From Prevotella sp. (GTDB lineage Bacteria; Bacteroidota; Bacteroidia; Bacteroidales; Bacteroidaceae): DNA of 34,158 bases. Position numbers and translations under genes: made by a program. The notes below the pieces were generated by a model. The model saw only the letters and a list, made by a program, of their open reading frames with translations. It searched no databases and was not told the origin of the DNA. Below, piece after piece: positions 7,803 through 16,295 of the stretch (position 1 is its first letter; each line of letters starts with the position of its first letter). Where the stretch lies: NCBI GenBank assembly GCA_017508965.1, contig JAFWQT010000092.1:1-34158 (forward strand). Reading direction: 5' to 3'.

Positions 7803-9071
7803 CTATTTCTCCCTCATGATGTTCAGGATGACATCCTCGGTTTCCACCATACCGGGAGAGGCTATTCTCCCGATATTCCGCATGGTCTGCTCAGCCGATT
7901 GCCCGTTGATGCCATGAGTCTTGCCGATGGCGATTCCGGCTAATGCAAAGTCAACGGCCTGGTAGGCAGCATCTACGGCCACGATGCCCTTCATCGTACA
8001 CCCATGATTGCCTCCGTCGCAGATCATGCCTGTAATACTTGACGCCATGTTCTGGATAACGGATGCAAGAGTCTTCAGCGTACCCCCTTTCAGGAAAGCC
8101 AGTCCACAGGCCATGCCTGTTCCTGCTGCAATGGCGCACCCGCAGAATGCCGAAAGCTTGCCCGAATACTCCTTGATATACATACACACAAGATAACTCA
8201 GTGCTGTTGCGCGCAGCAACTGTTCCTCGCTGTAATGGTTTACCCGGGCCGATGCATAGAGCGGCAGGGTTGCAATAATGCCGTGAGCCCCGCTACCCGT
8301 GATACTCATGGCTGGACGGGAGAGTCCTAACACACGAGCCTCGATGGCGGCATTGCAGAGCAGAGAGGCCGAGAGTTGTTCGTTGTCTGAGATGATGCGC
8401 TGCCCGTTCTTCTTATAAAGATGGTGTGAGAAACTTGTCCTGCGGCTTTCGAGAGCCTGCTCGAAGAGTGCAAGGTTAAGGTCGTAGGCCTTGTTGATGA
8501 AGCGGATTTCGTCTACGGGAACTGTCTGAGCATAACGCAGGAGCTGGCGCAAAGTGTAGCGATGAATAGCGGGCTTACGGTCTGCAAAGGTTTTGTCTGA
8601 CGACTCGTCAGCATAGACAGTCTTGCCGTTTTCCGTTATCTCCGTTATGTGGGTATGGCTGTCGCGGATGGTCACAGTGGCTTGTCCCTCGCTGGTCTTG
8701 ACTTCAGCCAGGATGTGGATGCGGCTGCTGATGTCGCCTAAGTCAACATTTATTCGTCCGGCTTTGACCAGTTCACGTGCTTTACGGTTGTCGGCTGCCG
8801 TCACGCCATCAAGGCACTCAAGTCCTTTCTTCGCATTGGCTGCAACAAAGCCCAAGGCCGCAGCATGTTCGTTGCCAACCTCGTGACTGTTAGGAATGCC
8901 ACAAGTAAATGCATTCTTATACATGCCACTATTCAGTACCAGACGTACCTCTTCCAGTTCACCACTGACATGCTCCTTAGCCTTGGCAACAGCAAAGGCT
9001 ATGGCGCCAGGTTCTGTCACTCCCAGCGCAGGACGCATGTCGCTGCATATCAGTTTCGTCAGTTCCTTCAT
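7803..9071 (-). CDS. cyuA: L-cysteine desulfidase, CyuA/CdsB (UPF0597) family
   Basis: The family (E. coli CyuA/YhaM, archaeal L-cysteine desulfidase) breaks L-cysteine into pyruvate, ammonia and sulfide using an oxygen-labile iron-sulfur cluster. This 422-residue protein has full family length. It starts with C9-SDMRPALGVTEP, then NSGMYKNAFTCGIPN (about 47-61), and the GSGAHGI segment near 259-265. The C-terminal half has FCGCAIAAGTG (C310, C312) and ICDGGNHGC (C351, C358), the expected cluster ligand region. Its ATG overlaps the stop of the upstream NhaC-type gene by four bases (ATGA), which indicates translational coupling. It would turn cysteine into sulfide, the substrate of the cysK and metY products. 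Serine deamination by related enzymes is an alternative activity. Confidence 0.88.
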   Translation of the reverse strand: MKELTKLICSDMRPALGVTEPGAIAFAVAKAKEHVSGELEEVRLVLNSGMYKNAFTCGIPNSHEVGNEHAAALGFVAANAKKGLECLDGVTAADNRKARELVKAGRINVDLGDISSRIHILAEVKTSEGQATVTIRDSHTHITEITENGKTVYADESSDKTFADRKPAIHRYTLRQLLRYAQTVPVDEIRFINKAYDLNLALFEQALESRRTSFSHHLYKKNGQRIISDNEQLSASLLCNAAIEARVLGLSRPAMSITGSGAHGIIATLPLYASARVNHYSEEQLLRATALSYLVCMYIKEYSGKLSAFCGCAIAAGTGMACGLAFLKGGTLKTLASVIQNMASSITGMICDGGNHGCTMKGIVAVDAAYQAVDFALAGIAIGKTHGINGQSAEQTMRNIGRIASPGMVETEDVILNIMREK

Positions 9072-10438
9072 GGTATTGTTCTTTTATATCCTGTTAAGCA
9101 TGCTATGAGCATCACGACGAACAGGACCCAGGGGTAGAGGGCAGTAAGAAAAACATCGCTGACCTGAATATTCGCCCCGCAGGCTGATGCTTCAACTCCC
9201 TTCTGCAACAATAGTACGCAACCACCATAGGGTAGAATAAACGGGAAAGTGCAGATGATGGTTGCCAACAGTGTGGTGCGGCGATAGGGATGCAGTCCGT
9301 GCTGCTGGCCGATGCTGTTGACGAAGGGGGCTATGCAGATATTGGCTATGGTGTTGACCGCAGCGATGAGGATGCCTGCCAGCGACACCAGTGAGAAGAT
9401 GGTCAGCTCGGCACTTCTCTTGGAGTGGATAATCCGGGTGTTCAGCTTCCCGATAATGTTATCCATACACCCGCTACGGATAATGATGCCCGAAAGCGAT
9501 ACCACCACCATCAGCAGGATGCAGATATTGCTCATGCCGGCAATGGCGTCAACAACGGCACCGCTCACCTTGCCTTGTTCAATCTGCAGCAGCAGGCTGA
9601 TGTCAAACAGATGAAATGCCCATCCGATAAAGGTTGCCGAAAGTATGCCTGCGAAGAGTGAGATGAAAATGTTTATCCTGTGGAATGACAGCAGAACAAC
9701 CAGAAGAGTAGGAAGCAGCATGGCCAGTCCATGAGGTTGCAAGACATTGTCGTGATGAGTAACGCCCGATGCAGAACCACCTGATTTCAGTATGCCAAGT
9801 CCCGTAAACAATATCAAGGTAACCACCATGGCAATGCCGACAAATAACAATCTGTTTCTCACAGTACCGCCAATGTCTGCCACCATTTCTCTGTTTTGGT
9901 ATGCTTGTGTGCTGGCAGCAATGACAGCGGTGTCGGATATTGGAGCAATACTGTCGCCAAGGGCTGCTCCAGACAAGATGGCACCGCCCAGCAAGGCGGG
10001 ATTGCCACCTAACAGTATGCCGGCAGGGAACAGCGTGATGCTCATGGCGCTGATGGTTCCAAAGCCTGATCCGGTACTGATAGCAAACAAGCTGGAAAAC
10101 AAGAACACTACAACAGTAAATGCTGCTGCTCCGATGTTTAACTCGTGAGCTGCCCACACCAGTCCTTCTACGATATGCCCTTCTTTCAATATTGCTCCGT
10201 AGATGCCGACTATCAGCCAGAGTAGCGTGGCGGTAACAGCAGTTCTGCTACCAAAGAATTCGAAGATGGTGCTCCAGTATTCTTCAGCATTTTCCGCGAG
10301 TAATGCTCCTATTAGTATGGCTACAATACCAATGGCAACCAGCAGGTTCATGTCAACGGCGCCGACAAATGACAATCCGATGGCGCTGGCTACAAAGAGG
10401 GTAAACGGGACGAGTGGCCTTAGTGTGTGATTACGCAT
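9068..10438 (-). CDS. NhaC-family Na+/H+ antiporter-like permease
   Basis: An inner-membrane transporter of about 456 residues with roughly eleven hydrophobic segments. The NhaC signatures are FAISTGSGFGTISAM and SGAALGDSIAPISDTAVIAAS (about 160-180), which form the conserved core of this family. The start is the ATG at 10438; the longer reading uses TTG at 10453. It overlaps the cysteine desulfidase by four bases, so it probably supplies or balances something for that enzyme. In other bacteria desulfidase genes sit beside cysteine permeases, so amino-acid transport rather than plain Na+/H+ exchange is possible. No promoter box is visible just upstream, so transcription may come from SusD read-through. 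Confidence 0.85.
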   Translation of the reverse strand: MRNHTLRPLVPFTLFVASAIGLSFVGAVDMNLLVAIGIVAILIGALLAENAEEYWSTIFEFFGSRTAVTATLLWLIVGIYGAILKEGHIVEGLVWAAHELNIGAAAFTVVVFLFSSLFAISTGSGFGTISAMSITLFPAGILLGGNPALLGGAILSGAALGDSIAPISDTAVIAASTQAYQNREMVADIGGTVRNRLLFVGIAMVVTLILFTGLGILKSGGSASGVTHHDNVLQPHGLAMLLPTLLVVLLSFHRINIFISLFAGILSATFIGWAFHLFDISLLLQIEQGKVSGAVVDAIAGMSNICILLMVVVSLSGIIIRSGCMDNIIGKLNTRIIHSKRSAELTIFSLVSLAGILIAAVNTIANICIAPFVNSIGQQHGLHPYRRTTLLATIICTFPFILPYGGCVLLLQKGVEASACGANIQVSDVFLTALYPWVLFVVMLIACLTGYKRTIP

Positions 10439-10456
10439 GCTTATTTCCGCCAAAAA

Positions 10457-10517
10457 AGATTACACAGACTACACAGAGTTGGACTATGCCAGGCCGTCTG
10501 TGTTTTCTGTGTAATCT
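10457..10517. terminator. long inverted repeat between SusD and NhaC genes
   Basis: Arms AGATTACACAGA (10457-10468) and TCTGTGTAATCT (10506-10517) pair perfectly, with CTACACAG/CTGTGT adding imperfect pairs inside. It lies just after the SusD stop on the minus strand. There is no strong T-run, so it may be an mRNA-stabilising or partial-termination hairpin rather than a full terminator. The ACACAG-rich wording is typical of Bacteroidetes spacers. Confidence 0.55.
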
Positions 10518-10543
10518 GTGGTTATTTATAAAGAGTCAATATT

Positions 10544-12196
10544 TTAATATCCGGGGTTCTGTGCGATGCCGAGATCCTCGCCCGAAAGGCCTTTGGGGAT
10601 GGGCTGGCGGTAATGCTTGCCGCGCACGTTGTTGTATTTAGCCACCAAGTGGTTGTGAACCTTCTGGAAATAGGCCTCCTGGTCGGAGGTGTAGGTGCCC
10701 AAAGTCTTCCAGTCGTCGCCGAAGTGCTTGTAGTTCTTCACCTGTTGTACCGACGAGATGAGGTCCTTCCAGCGGTAGCTGTTCAGCAGCGAGAACTGCT
10801 CGTAGGTGAACTCGTAGTCCCATTCGCGCTTGATCTGGTCGAAGGTGGGAGCGCTGACGGTGGCGATGCCTGCCCGCTTGCGCAGCTGGTTGAAGGGCTC
10901 GGCAGCCTCGCTGTTGCGGCCCAGCTGTACCAGTGCCTCGGCCTTGATGAGCAGCACCTCGGCATAGCGAATCTCGATGCGGTCGACAGAATTCTGCAAG
11001 ATTTCCAGGTTCTCGGCGTCGTCGTAGCTCTGGTCTACGCCCTTACCGTTGATAGGCGTGTAGACGGGAGAGTAGTAGTGGTGGACGAGTCCGGTCTCCG
11101 GGTTCTTGATTTCCGTGAAATAGGTTTCAGCCAGACGCTTGTCGTTGGGCTGTTCAGCTTTCCAGTCGTCGTAGAGGTTATCGTCGGCCACCTCGGTATG
11201 GTTCTGCTTATAGCCGTTTCCGTTCTCGCCGTTCTGGAAGGGGAAGGTCCACGAGCAGTGCGTCTGGTGGTTGCCCTGGGCATCGTTCTTGTCGCCGTCG
11301 TGGGCAATGGTGAAGAGGTGCTCGTTGGTGCCGCGCTTGTTGCTCTCATAGTCGCGTCCGAAGAGTTTGGCGTAGTCGGGGTCGAGGGCCAGTTTGCCGC
11401 TGTTGATAACCTTGTTGGCATACTCTATGGCTTTCTCCAGACGGGTGTCGTTCTTGCTGAATGCAGGGTCTTTCTGGGTGTTTGCAATGGCTGTTACCTG
11501 TTCGGCAGTCAGCGGGTTGTCGCCCCATACGAGATAGGTGCGCGCCAGCAGTGCCTGAGCTGCCTGCTTAGAGGGAATGCGGGGGTCGCCGTTGTAGTCG
11601 AGCAGCAGACTCTCGGCCTCGGTCAGGTCCTTTACAATCTGTGCAAAGACGTTGTCGATGCTCTGGCGCTCGGTGGTGCTGCCACCCTCTTCGGTGAATA
11701 CGGGAATCTCGCCCCAGAGCTGTGTCAGCTTCAGATAGGCCAGAGCACGCAGGAACTTGGCCTTGCCCACGGCTGCATTATAGCCGGCCTGTGTCACCTT
11801 ACCGCTTTTCAGCGAGTTGCTGATGGTGGTGATGGCCTCGTTGTCTTGTGCGATACCCAGCAGCAGGTGGTTGAATATCTTCACCTGATACCATGTGTCG
11901 GGGGCTTGCTCGAAGCGGCTGTTCAGCGGCCCTTCCTTGCTCTCCTCGCCCTCGAACGAGATCAGTTTGTTTGAGTTCAATTCGATGATAAACGAGAACG
12001 ACGACGACAGCGGCTGCCAGTGGCTGTACACGCCGTTCACCAGCGAGAGGGCGCTGGCATCGTCGGCCACCACATTCTTGTCGTCGATCTGGTTGTTGCT
12101 TACATTGTTGTCGTCATCGCTGCTTGAGCAGGAAGTGAAACCTGCCGTGAGTGTAGCTGCCAGGGCAGCACCAAAGATAAAGTTTTTCTGTTTCAT
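10544..12196 (-). CDS. SusD/RagB-family nutrient-binding lipoprotein
   Basis: This is a surface lipoprotein that caps a SusC channel and captures its ligand. At 550 residues it has normal SusD size. The lipobox is FTSCSSS (C23) followed by an Asp-rich linker. TPR-like helices include the signature KAKFLRALAYLKLTQLWGEIPVF (about 144-166) and EIRYAEVLLIKAEAL in the C-terminal half. The end LGIAQNPGY is the standard SusD terminus. It follows the SusC gene with 156 bases between them, and that spacer carries its own copy of the promoter module, which is unusual for a SusC/D pair. No glycoside hydrolase or polysaccharide lyase is nearby, so a sugar polymer is not the obvious ligand. Confidence 0.95.
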   Translation of the reverse strand: MKQKNFIFGAALAATLTAGFTSCSSSDDDNNVSNNQIDDKNVVADDASALSLVNGVYSHWQPLSSSFSFIIELNSNKLISFEGEESKEGPLNSRFEQAPDTWYQVKIFNHLLLGIAQDNEAITTISNSLKSGKVTQAGYNAAVGKAKFLRALAYLKLTQLWGEIPVFTEEGGSTTERQSIDNVFAQIVKDLTEAESLLLDYNGDPRIPSKQAAQALLARTYLVWGDNPLTAEQVTAIANTQKDPAFSKNDTRLEKAIEYANKVINSGKLALDPDYAKLFGRDYESNKRGTNEHLFTIAHDGDKNDAQGNHQTHCSWTFPFQNGENGNGYKQNHTEVADDNLYDDWKAEQPNDKRLAETYFTEIKNPETGLVHHYYSPVYTPINGKGVDQSYDDAENLEILQNSVDRIEIRYAEVLLIKAEALVQLGRNSEAAEPFNQLRKRAGIATVSAPTFDQIKREWDYEFTYEQFSLLNSYRWKDLISSVQQVKNYKHFGDDWKTLGTYTSDQEAYFQKVHNHLVAKYNNVRGKHYRQPIPKGLSGEDLGIAQNPGY

Positions 12197-12272
12197 ACTG
12201 AAATCTCCTTCTTACCTTAATTTAATTAATATATAGGTTTTTTCTTCTCTCTGTGTGATGTCTGAATCACGA

Positions 12273-12346
12273 GTGCAAAGGTACGGCGCTTTCTCCACGT
12301 GCACAATCCCGTTATTGCGGCATTTCGCATACCCTCTTTTTGGTAT
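12273..12346 (-). promoter_or_regulatory. shared 74-bp promoter/operator module, copy B
   Basis: Gap-free alignment with copies A and C. It has TACCTTTGCAC (complement 12273-12283), ATTGTG (complement 12302-12307), GAAATGCC (complement 12319-12326) and an upstream inverted pair ATACC-N8-GGTAT (12329-12346). It starts only 7 bases from the SusC stop and 77 bases before the SusD ATG, so SusD has a dedicated promoter. Confidence 0.85.
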
Positions 12347-12352
12347 TCGCCG

Positions 12353-15300
12353 TCAGATGTTCAGCGTGATGCCGAAAGTGAAGCTGCGCGACGAGGGATA
12401 GACGCCGTTGTCGGTGCCGCTGCTCACCTCGGGGTCGTAGCCCTTATAGGGGGTGATGGTGAAGAGGTTCGTGGCCGTGGCAAAAAACCTGACGCTTTCC
12501 AGCACTCGCTTTCCGCCGTTCAGTTTCCACAGATAGCCCACGGTCAGGTTGCGCAGTTTCAGATAGCTGGCGCTCTGCACATAGCGGCTGTCGACATAGC
12601 TGAAGGGGCGGGCGTTGGAGGCCAGGGGCAGCGTCTGACTGCCGTTCTGGGGTGTCCACGAGTCGAGCACGGTGGTCAGCACGTTATACGAGTCGCCCGT
12701 CTGCTCCAGCCGGTTGGCCAGCGCGTTATACACCTTGTTGCCATAGCTGCCTGCAAACGATGCCGAAATGTCGAAGCCGCCATACGACAACTGCGTTGAG
12801 AAACCATAGATGAGCTTGGGTTGTGTGCTGCCTAGCACCACGCGGTCGTTGCCGTCGATGTGGTTGTTGTGGTCGGTATCAACAAACTTCAGGTCGCCGG
12901 GCCGGGGTGTCTGTCCGTTCACGGTGGGCAGCTGGCTCACGTCCTCACCTTGTTGCACAATGCCGTCGAACTGCAGGCCATAGAAGGCGCCCAAGGATTC
13001 GCCCTTGCGCAGAATCTGCTGTTTCTCCGGTCCCAGTATCACGTCGTTGGTGACACCCATGTCCGTAATCTCGTTCTTGTTGTAGGCGGCATTGGCGCTC
13101 ACCGTCCATAGCAGTTTGCGGCGCTGCAGCAGGGTGGCATCCACGCTCAGTTCCACGCCCCGGTTCACCACGTTGCCCACGTTTTGCATCTGTGTAGTCA
13201 CACCGTTGGCAAAGCCCATGGGCACCACCAGCAACAGGTCGCTGGTCTTTTTGTAGTAGGCGTCGAACACCACGCTGACGCGGTTCTTCCACAATCCCAG
13301 GTCGAAGCCTATGTTATACGATGCCGTGGTCTCCCATTTCAGGTCGTCGTTGGCCGTGTTTTGCTTGGCATAGCTGCTCGAACCGCCATACGAACCTGTG
13401 GCATAACTGGTAGTGAAGGCATAGTCGGGAATCTCCTGGTTGCCCACCAGTCCGGCCGATACGCGCAGTTTCAGATTGTCGATGGCCTTCACGCCGGAGA
13501 GGAAACGCTCCCTGTCTACATTCCACGACATGCCCAGCGAGGGGAAGTAGCCCCAGCGGTGGTCCTTGGAGAAACGGCTCGAGTTGTCGGCACGGAAGGT
13601 GGCCGTCACATTATAGCGGTTCAGCAGGGTGTAGTTCACGCGGGCAATCAGCGAGTTCAGACTGGCTTCCGAGATGCCCGTCTGCGGGGTATAGGTGCCG
13701 GCGCCATCGCCCAGGTTATACTGTTTCAGCGCTTCGTTGGTGAAATGGTTGGTGCGCAGGTTGCTGTAGGTGGATTTCGAAGTCTGTCGCGTAAAGCCTG
13801 CCAGTGCGTCCACGTAGTGGATGCTGCCGAAGTTGCGTGCGTAGGTGGCTGTGTATTCCTGCTGCCAGATGTCGGTCTGCCGGTTGCCCGTGCCGCCGAT
13901 GCCCTGCGTGGCCAGTCCCAGCGAGGTGTATGCTCCCGAGAAATAGTTCTGCGTCAGCTTCTCGCTGCTGAGTCCCACGGTGGCTTTCAGCGTCAGGTCG
14001 CCAATGCGATAGCTGGCCCACACGTTTGAGAGCAGATAGTTGTTCACGTTCTCGGCCACACTCTCACGGAGGTCGTACACTGGGTTCGAGGCATGGTCGC
14101 CAATGGCAAAGTAGGCATATTCGTAGGGGTTCTTGAAGTTGTAGGTGCCGTCCTGACCGTAGACGCTGACCACTGGCGGCATCAGCAGCGCATAGACAAA
14201 GCTGTTGGTGATGCCGGCCGAATAGGGCGACGAGTTGAACACCTGCTCCTCGGTGGTGGTCAGTCCCTGTTGCACGGAGCGGCCATAGGTGGCGTTCACG
14301 CCAAAGCGCAGTCCCTCGCGCAGCTGCCACTCGGCGTTGGTGTGGAAGTTGTAGCGCTCGAACCCCGTGTTAAGCACAATACCGTCCTGATTGGTATAGT
14401 TGGCCGAGAAGGCATAGCGGTTTTTTGCCCCTGCCCCCGTGATGCTCAGCTCGTGACTCTGCTGGGTGGCGGTGCGCAGCACGGCCTGCTGCCAGTCGGT
14501 GCCTTGGCCCAGCGCGCTGATTTCAGCGTCGCTATATCCGGCCTTGTTGCTGAAATAGTCTCGCTGCAGCTGCGCCCACTGGGTGGCGCTGAGCAGGTCC
14601 AGCTTTCGGCTGATGCGGCTGGCGCCGATGTTGTAGGTGTAGCTGATGTGCGACTTGTTCTCGCCGGCCTTGCCCTGCCGGGTGGTTATCATAATCACGC
14701 CGTTGGCGCCGCGCGAGCCATAGATGGCCGTGGCCGACACGTCTTTCAGCACCTCCACGCGCTCTATGTCGTTGGGGTTGACGGTTGCCAGCGGATTCAG
14801 TCCGCTGGCCAGTGCGCCCAGCCCGGTGCTGCTGTTGGCAGCATCCTTGAAATAGATGAAGCCGTCGATCACATAGAGGGGTTCGTTGGATGCGTTTACC
14901 GAGTTACCGCCGCGTATGCGCACCTGACTTTCTGCTCCGGGCTGTCCGCTGGATGCCGTCACGTTCAGTCCGGCCACCTTTCCGCTCAGGGCACCGTCGA
15001 GCGTGGCTGCCTGCGACTGGCCGAACACGTCGGCCCCGACCGTCGTCACGCTGCCTGTCAGTTGGGTGCGTCGCTGTGTGCCGTAGCCCACCACCACTAC
15101 TTCCGAGAGCTGGCGTGTGTCTTCTTGCAGCCGGATGTCGACCAGCGAGTCGCCTCCGGCGATGCTCACCCGTTGGTTCTCGTAGCCCACGTAGCTCACG
15201 CTGATTTGCGAGGGGAAGGTGGTGATGTCCAGTTGGAAATGTCCCTCGGTGTCGGTCACGGCTCCCACCTTATTATTATAGATGATGGATGCTCCGATGA

Positions 15301-15412
15301 TAGCCTCACCCGTCTTGGCATCGGCCACAAACCCGTTGATAGGGGTGGCCGATGCCTGCGTCAACGATATGGCTAAGACAAATGCGATTGTTGTATTCTG
15401 AAAACGCTTCAT
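12353..15412 (-). CDS. SusC/RagA-family TonB-linked outer-membrane protein
   Basis: This is an outer-membrane TonB-dependent importer of about 1019 residues. The order is signal peptide (ending near QASA), a CarboxypepD-like domain (INGFVADAKTGEAIIGASI, about 26-100), the SusC plug start LSEVVVVGYGTQRR, plug motifs GNSVNASNEPLYVIDGF and GANGVIMITTR, and a barrel ending SFTFGITLNI. I use the ATG at 15412. The longer reading starts at a TTG inside the -7 promoter element and is not credible. Promoter copy C lies just upstream. Its partner is the SusD gene that follows. The ligand is unknown. The neighbourhood (copper receptor, cysteine desulfidase, sulfur operon) suggests a metal- or sulfur-containing nutrient rather than a glycan. 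Confidence 0.95.
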   Translation of the reverse strand: MKRFQNTTIAFVLAISLTQASATPINGFVADAKTGEAIIGASIIYNNKVGAVTDTEGHFQLDITTFPSQISVSYVGYENQRVSIAGGDSLVDIRLQEDTRQLSEVVVVGYGTQRRTQLTGSVTTVGADVFGQSQAATLDGALSGKVAGLNVTASSGQPGAESQVRIRGGNSVNASNEPLYVIDGFIYFKDAANSSTGLGALASGLNPLATVNPNDIERVEVLKDVSATAIYGSRGANGVIMITTRQGKAGENKSHISYTYNIGASRISRKLDLLSATQWAQLQRDYFSNKAGYSDAEISALGQGTDWQQAVLRTATQQSHELSITGAGAKNRYAFSANYTNQDGIVLNTGFERYNFHTNAEWQLREGLRFGVNATYGRSVQQGLTTTEEQVFNSSPYSAGITNSFVYALLMPPVVSVYGQDGTYNFKNPYEYAYFAIGDHASNPVYDLRESVAENVNNYLLSNVWASYRIGDLTLKATVGLSSEKLTQNYFSGAYTSLGLATQGIGGTGNRQTDIWQQEYTATYARNFGSIHYVDALAGFTRQTSKSTYSNLRTNHFTNEALKQYNLGDGAGTYTPQTGISEASLNSLIARVNYTLLNRYNVTATFRADNSSRFSKDHRWGYFPSLGMSWNVDRERFLSGVKAIDNLKLRVSAGLVGNQEIPDYAFTTSYATGSYGGSSSYAKQNTANDDLKWETTASYNIGFDLGLWKNRVSVVFDAYYKKTSDLLLVVPMGFANGVTTQMQNVGNVVNRGVELSVDATLLQRRKLLWTVSANAAYNKNEITDMGVTNDVILGPEKQQILRKGESLGAFYGLQFDGIVQQGEDVSQLPTVNGQTPRPGDLKFVDTDHNNHIDGNDRVVLGSTQPKLIYGFSTQLSYGGFDISASFAGSYGNKVYNALANRLEQTGDSYNVLTTVLDSWTPQNGSQTLPLASNARPFSYVDSRYVQSASYLKLRNLTVGYLWKLNGGKRVLESVRFFATATNLFTITPYKGYDPEVSSGTDNGVYPSSRSFTFGITLNI

Positions 15413-15457
15413 ACCTTTATACTGTTTAATGATTAAAATGCAGTAGAAAAAATCACA

Positions 15458-15531
15458 GTGCAAAGGTACGGCGGTTTAGGTGGTTCCACAATACCACCGT
15501 TTGGGCATTTCAGCTCACTAAGGTTTGGTAT
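15458..15531 (-). promoter_or_regulatory. shared 74-bp promoter/operator module, copy C
   Basis: It contains TACCTTTGCAC (complement 15458-15468), ATTGTGG (complement 15486-15492), GAAATGCC (complement 15504-15511) and ATACCAAA (complement 15524-15531). Spacings are identical to copies A and B, although the outer inverted half-site is degenerate here (CTCAC in place of ATACC). The SusC ATG follows 46 bases downstream. Confidence 0.85.
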
Positions 15532-15569
15532 ACTATAATGCTTAATTCTTAATTCTTAATGCATAATTT

Positions 15570-15597
15570 CTAACACCTAACACCTAACACCCAACAC
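15570..15597. repeat. heptamer tandem repeat (CTAACAC)
   Basis: Four units: CTAACAC three times, then CCAACAC. They are preceded by TTAATTC-type heptamers (about 15541-15560). They lie between the regulator stop and the SusC promoter module. Confidence 0.75.
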
Positions 15598-15603
15598 CTA
15601 AAT

Positions 15604-16245
15604 CTAAATATAGAATTCCGACGGGTCGATCAGTCCCGAGCGAACGGCATATTTGGTGGCTTCGTAGGCGGTGTTGACATGCAGTTTGCGGAAGATGTTT
15701 TTCTTGTGGGTATTGATGGTGTGGATGCTTGAGAAGCGCTCTGCGGCTATCTCCCTGGTGGTCTTGCCCATGGCCACGGCGCGCAGTATTTCGGTCTCGG
15801 TGGTGGTCAGTGTGTCGGTTTTCTCGTCTTCCAGCTGACGGGAGAGCATGATTTCCATGGCTTGCTGACTAATGTAACGTGTGCCCTGAGCTGTCTGGCT
15901 CAGGGCATTTCGAATCTCTGACAGCGGACTATCTTTGAAGACGACGCTGAATGCCGGCGAGGCATAGAGCACGCGGGAGAGGAATCCCGGCGTCAGGCTG
16001 TCGCTGAGCAGCAGCCAGCGCGTCTCGGAAAAGCGTTCGCTCGTGGTGAGCAGCTGGTCTTCCGAGATAAAGTCGAAAAGGGCGTAGTCGAGCACCACCA
16101 CGGAATGCTCGTGGCCGGTGAGCAACTCTGTCAGCCGCGCCTTGTCGGAAGCGTAGAAGACGGTGTTCTGGTTGTCACGTCTGATGATGCTCTCGATGGC
16201 AAAGCGCGTCAGGTCTTGTTTGTCGGCCAGTATATAGCTGTTCAT
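15604..16245 (-). CDS. LuxR/NarL-type response regulator, orphan
   Basis: A 213-residue cytoplasmic regulator with a receiver domain (1-125) and a C-terminal LuxR-type helix-turn-helix (about 145-207: LTTTETEILRAVAMGKTTREIA, then HTINTHKKNIFRKL). The receiver keeps D8, the phospho-acceptor-like D53 (VVLDY), S81 and K104, so phosphorylation is possible, though the usual acidic pair is reduced. No histidine kinase gene is in the window. It is the last gene of the encapsulin/sulfur operon (50 bases after the JAMM gene). It sits directly upstream of the SusC gene, whose promoter module is found three times nearby. I infer that it controls that module. Regulation of the sulfur operon itself is an alternative. 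Confidence 0.88.
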   Translation of the reverse strand: MNSYILADKQDLTRFAIESIIRRDNQNTVFYASDKARLTELLTGHEHSVVVLDYALFDFISEDQLLTTSERFSETRWLLLSDSLTPGFLSRVLYASPAFSVVFKDSPLSEIRNALSQTAQGTRYISQQAMEIMLSRQLEDEKTDTLTTTETEILRAVAMGKTTREIAAERFSSIHTINTHKKNIFRKLHVNTAYEATKYAVRSGLIDPSEFYI

Positions 16246-16248
16246 TGC

Positions 16249-16288
16249 TATTTCACAATTTTACTATTTTACGATTTCACCATTTCAT
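16249..16288. repeat. octamer tandem repeat (NATTTYAC x5)
   Basis: Units are TATTTCAC, AATTTTAC, TATTTTAC, GATTTCAC and CATTTCAT. They are followed by a CCGTCAATCGTCCAATTG stretch that also occurs in near-identical form after the octamers at 17590-17629. On the minus strand that stretch encodes the last residues and the TGA of the JAMM gene. Confidence 0.8.
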
Positions 16289-16295
16289 TTTTCCG

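Noticed and set aside
10613..11974. 453-codon plus-strand open frame opposite the SusD gene
   Set aside because: It is a long shadow of the SusD gene. Its protein is a Val/Leu/Gly-rich string with no domain, while the minus strand gives a full SusD with lipobox and standard end.
14093..15376. 427-codon plus-strand open frame opposite the SusC gene
   Set aside because: It is antisense to plug and barrel codons of SusC, low in motif content, and typical of GC-rich shadow frames.
10544..15412. Polysaccharide utilisation locus
   Set aside because: A SusC/D pair is present, but no glycoside hydrolase, lyase, sulfatase or hybrid two-component sensor is near it.
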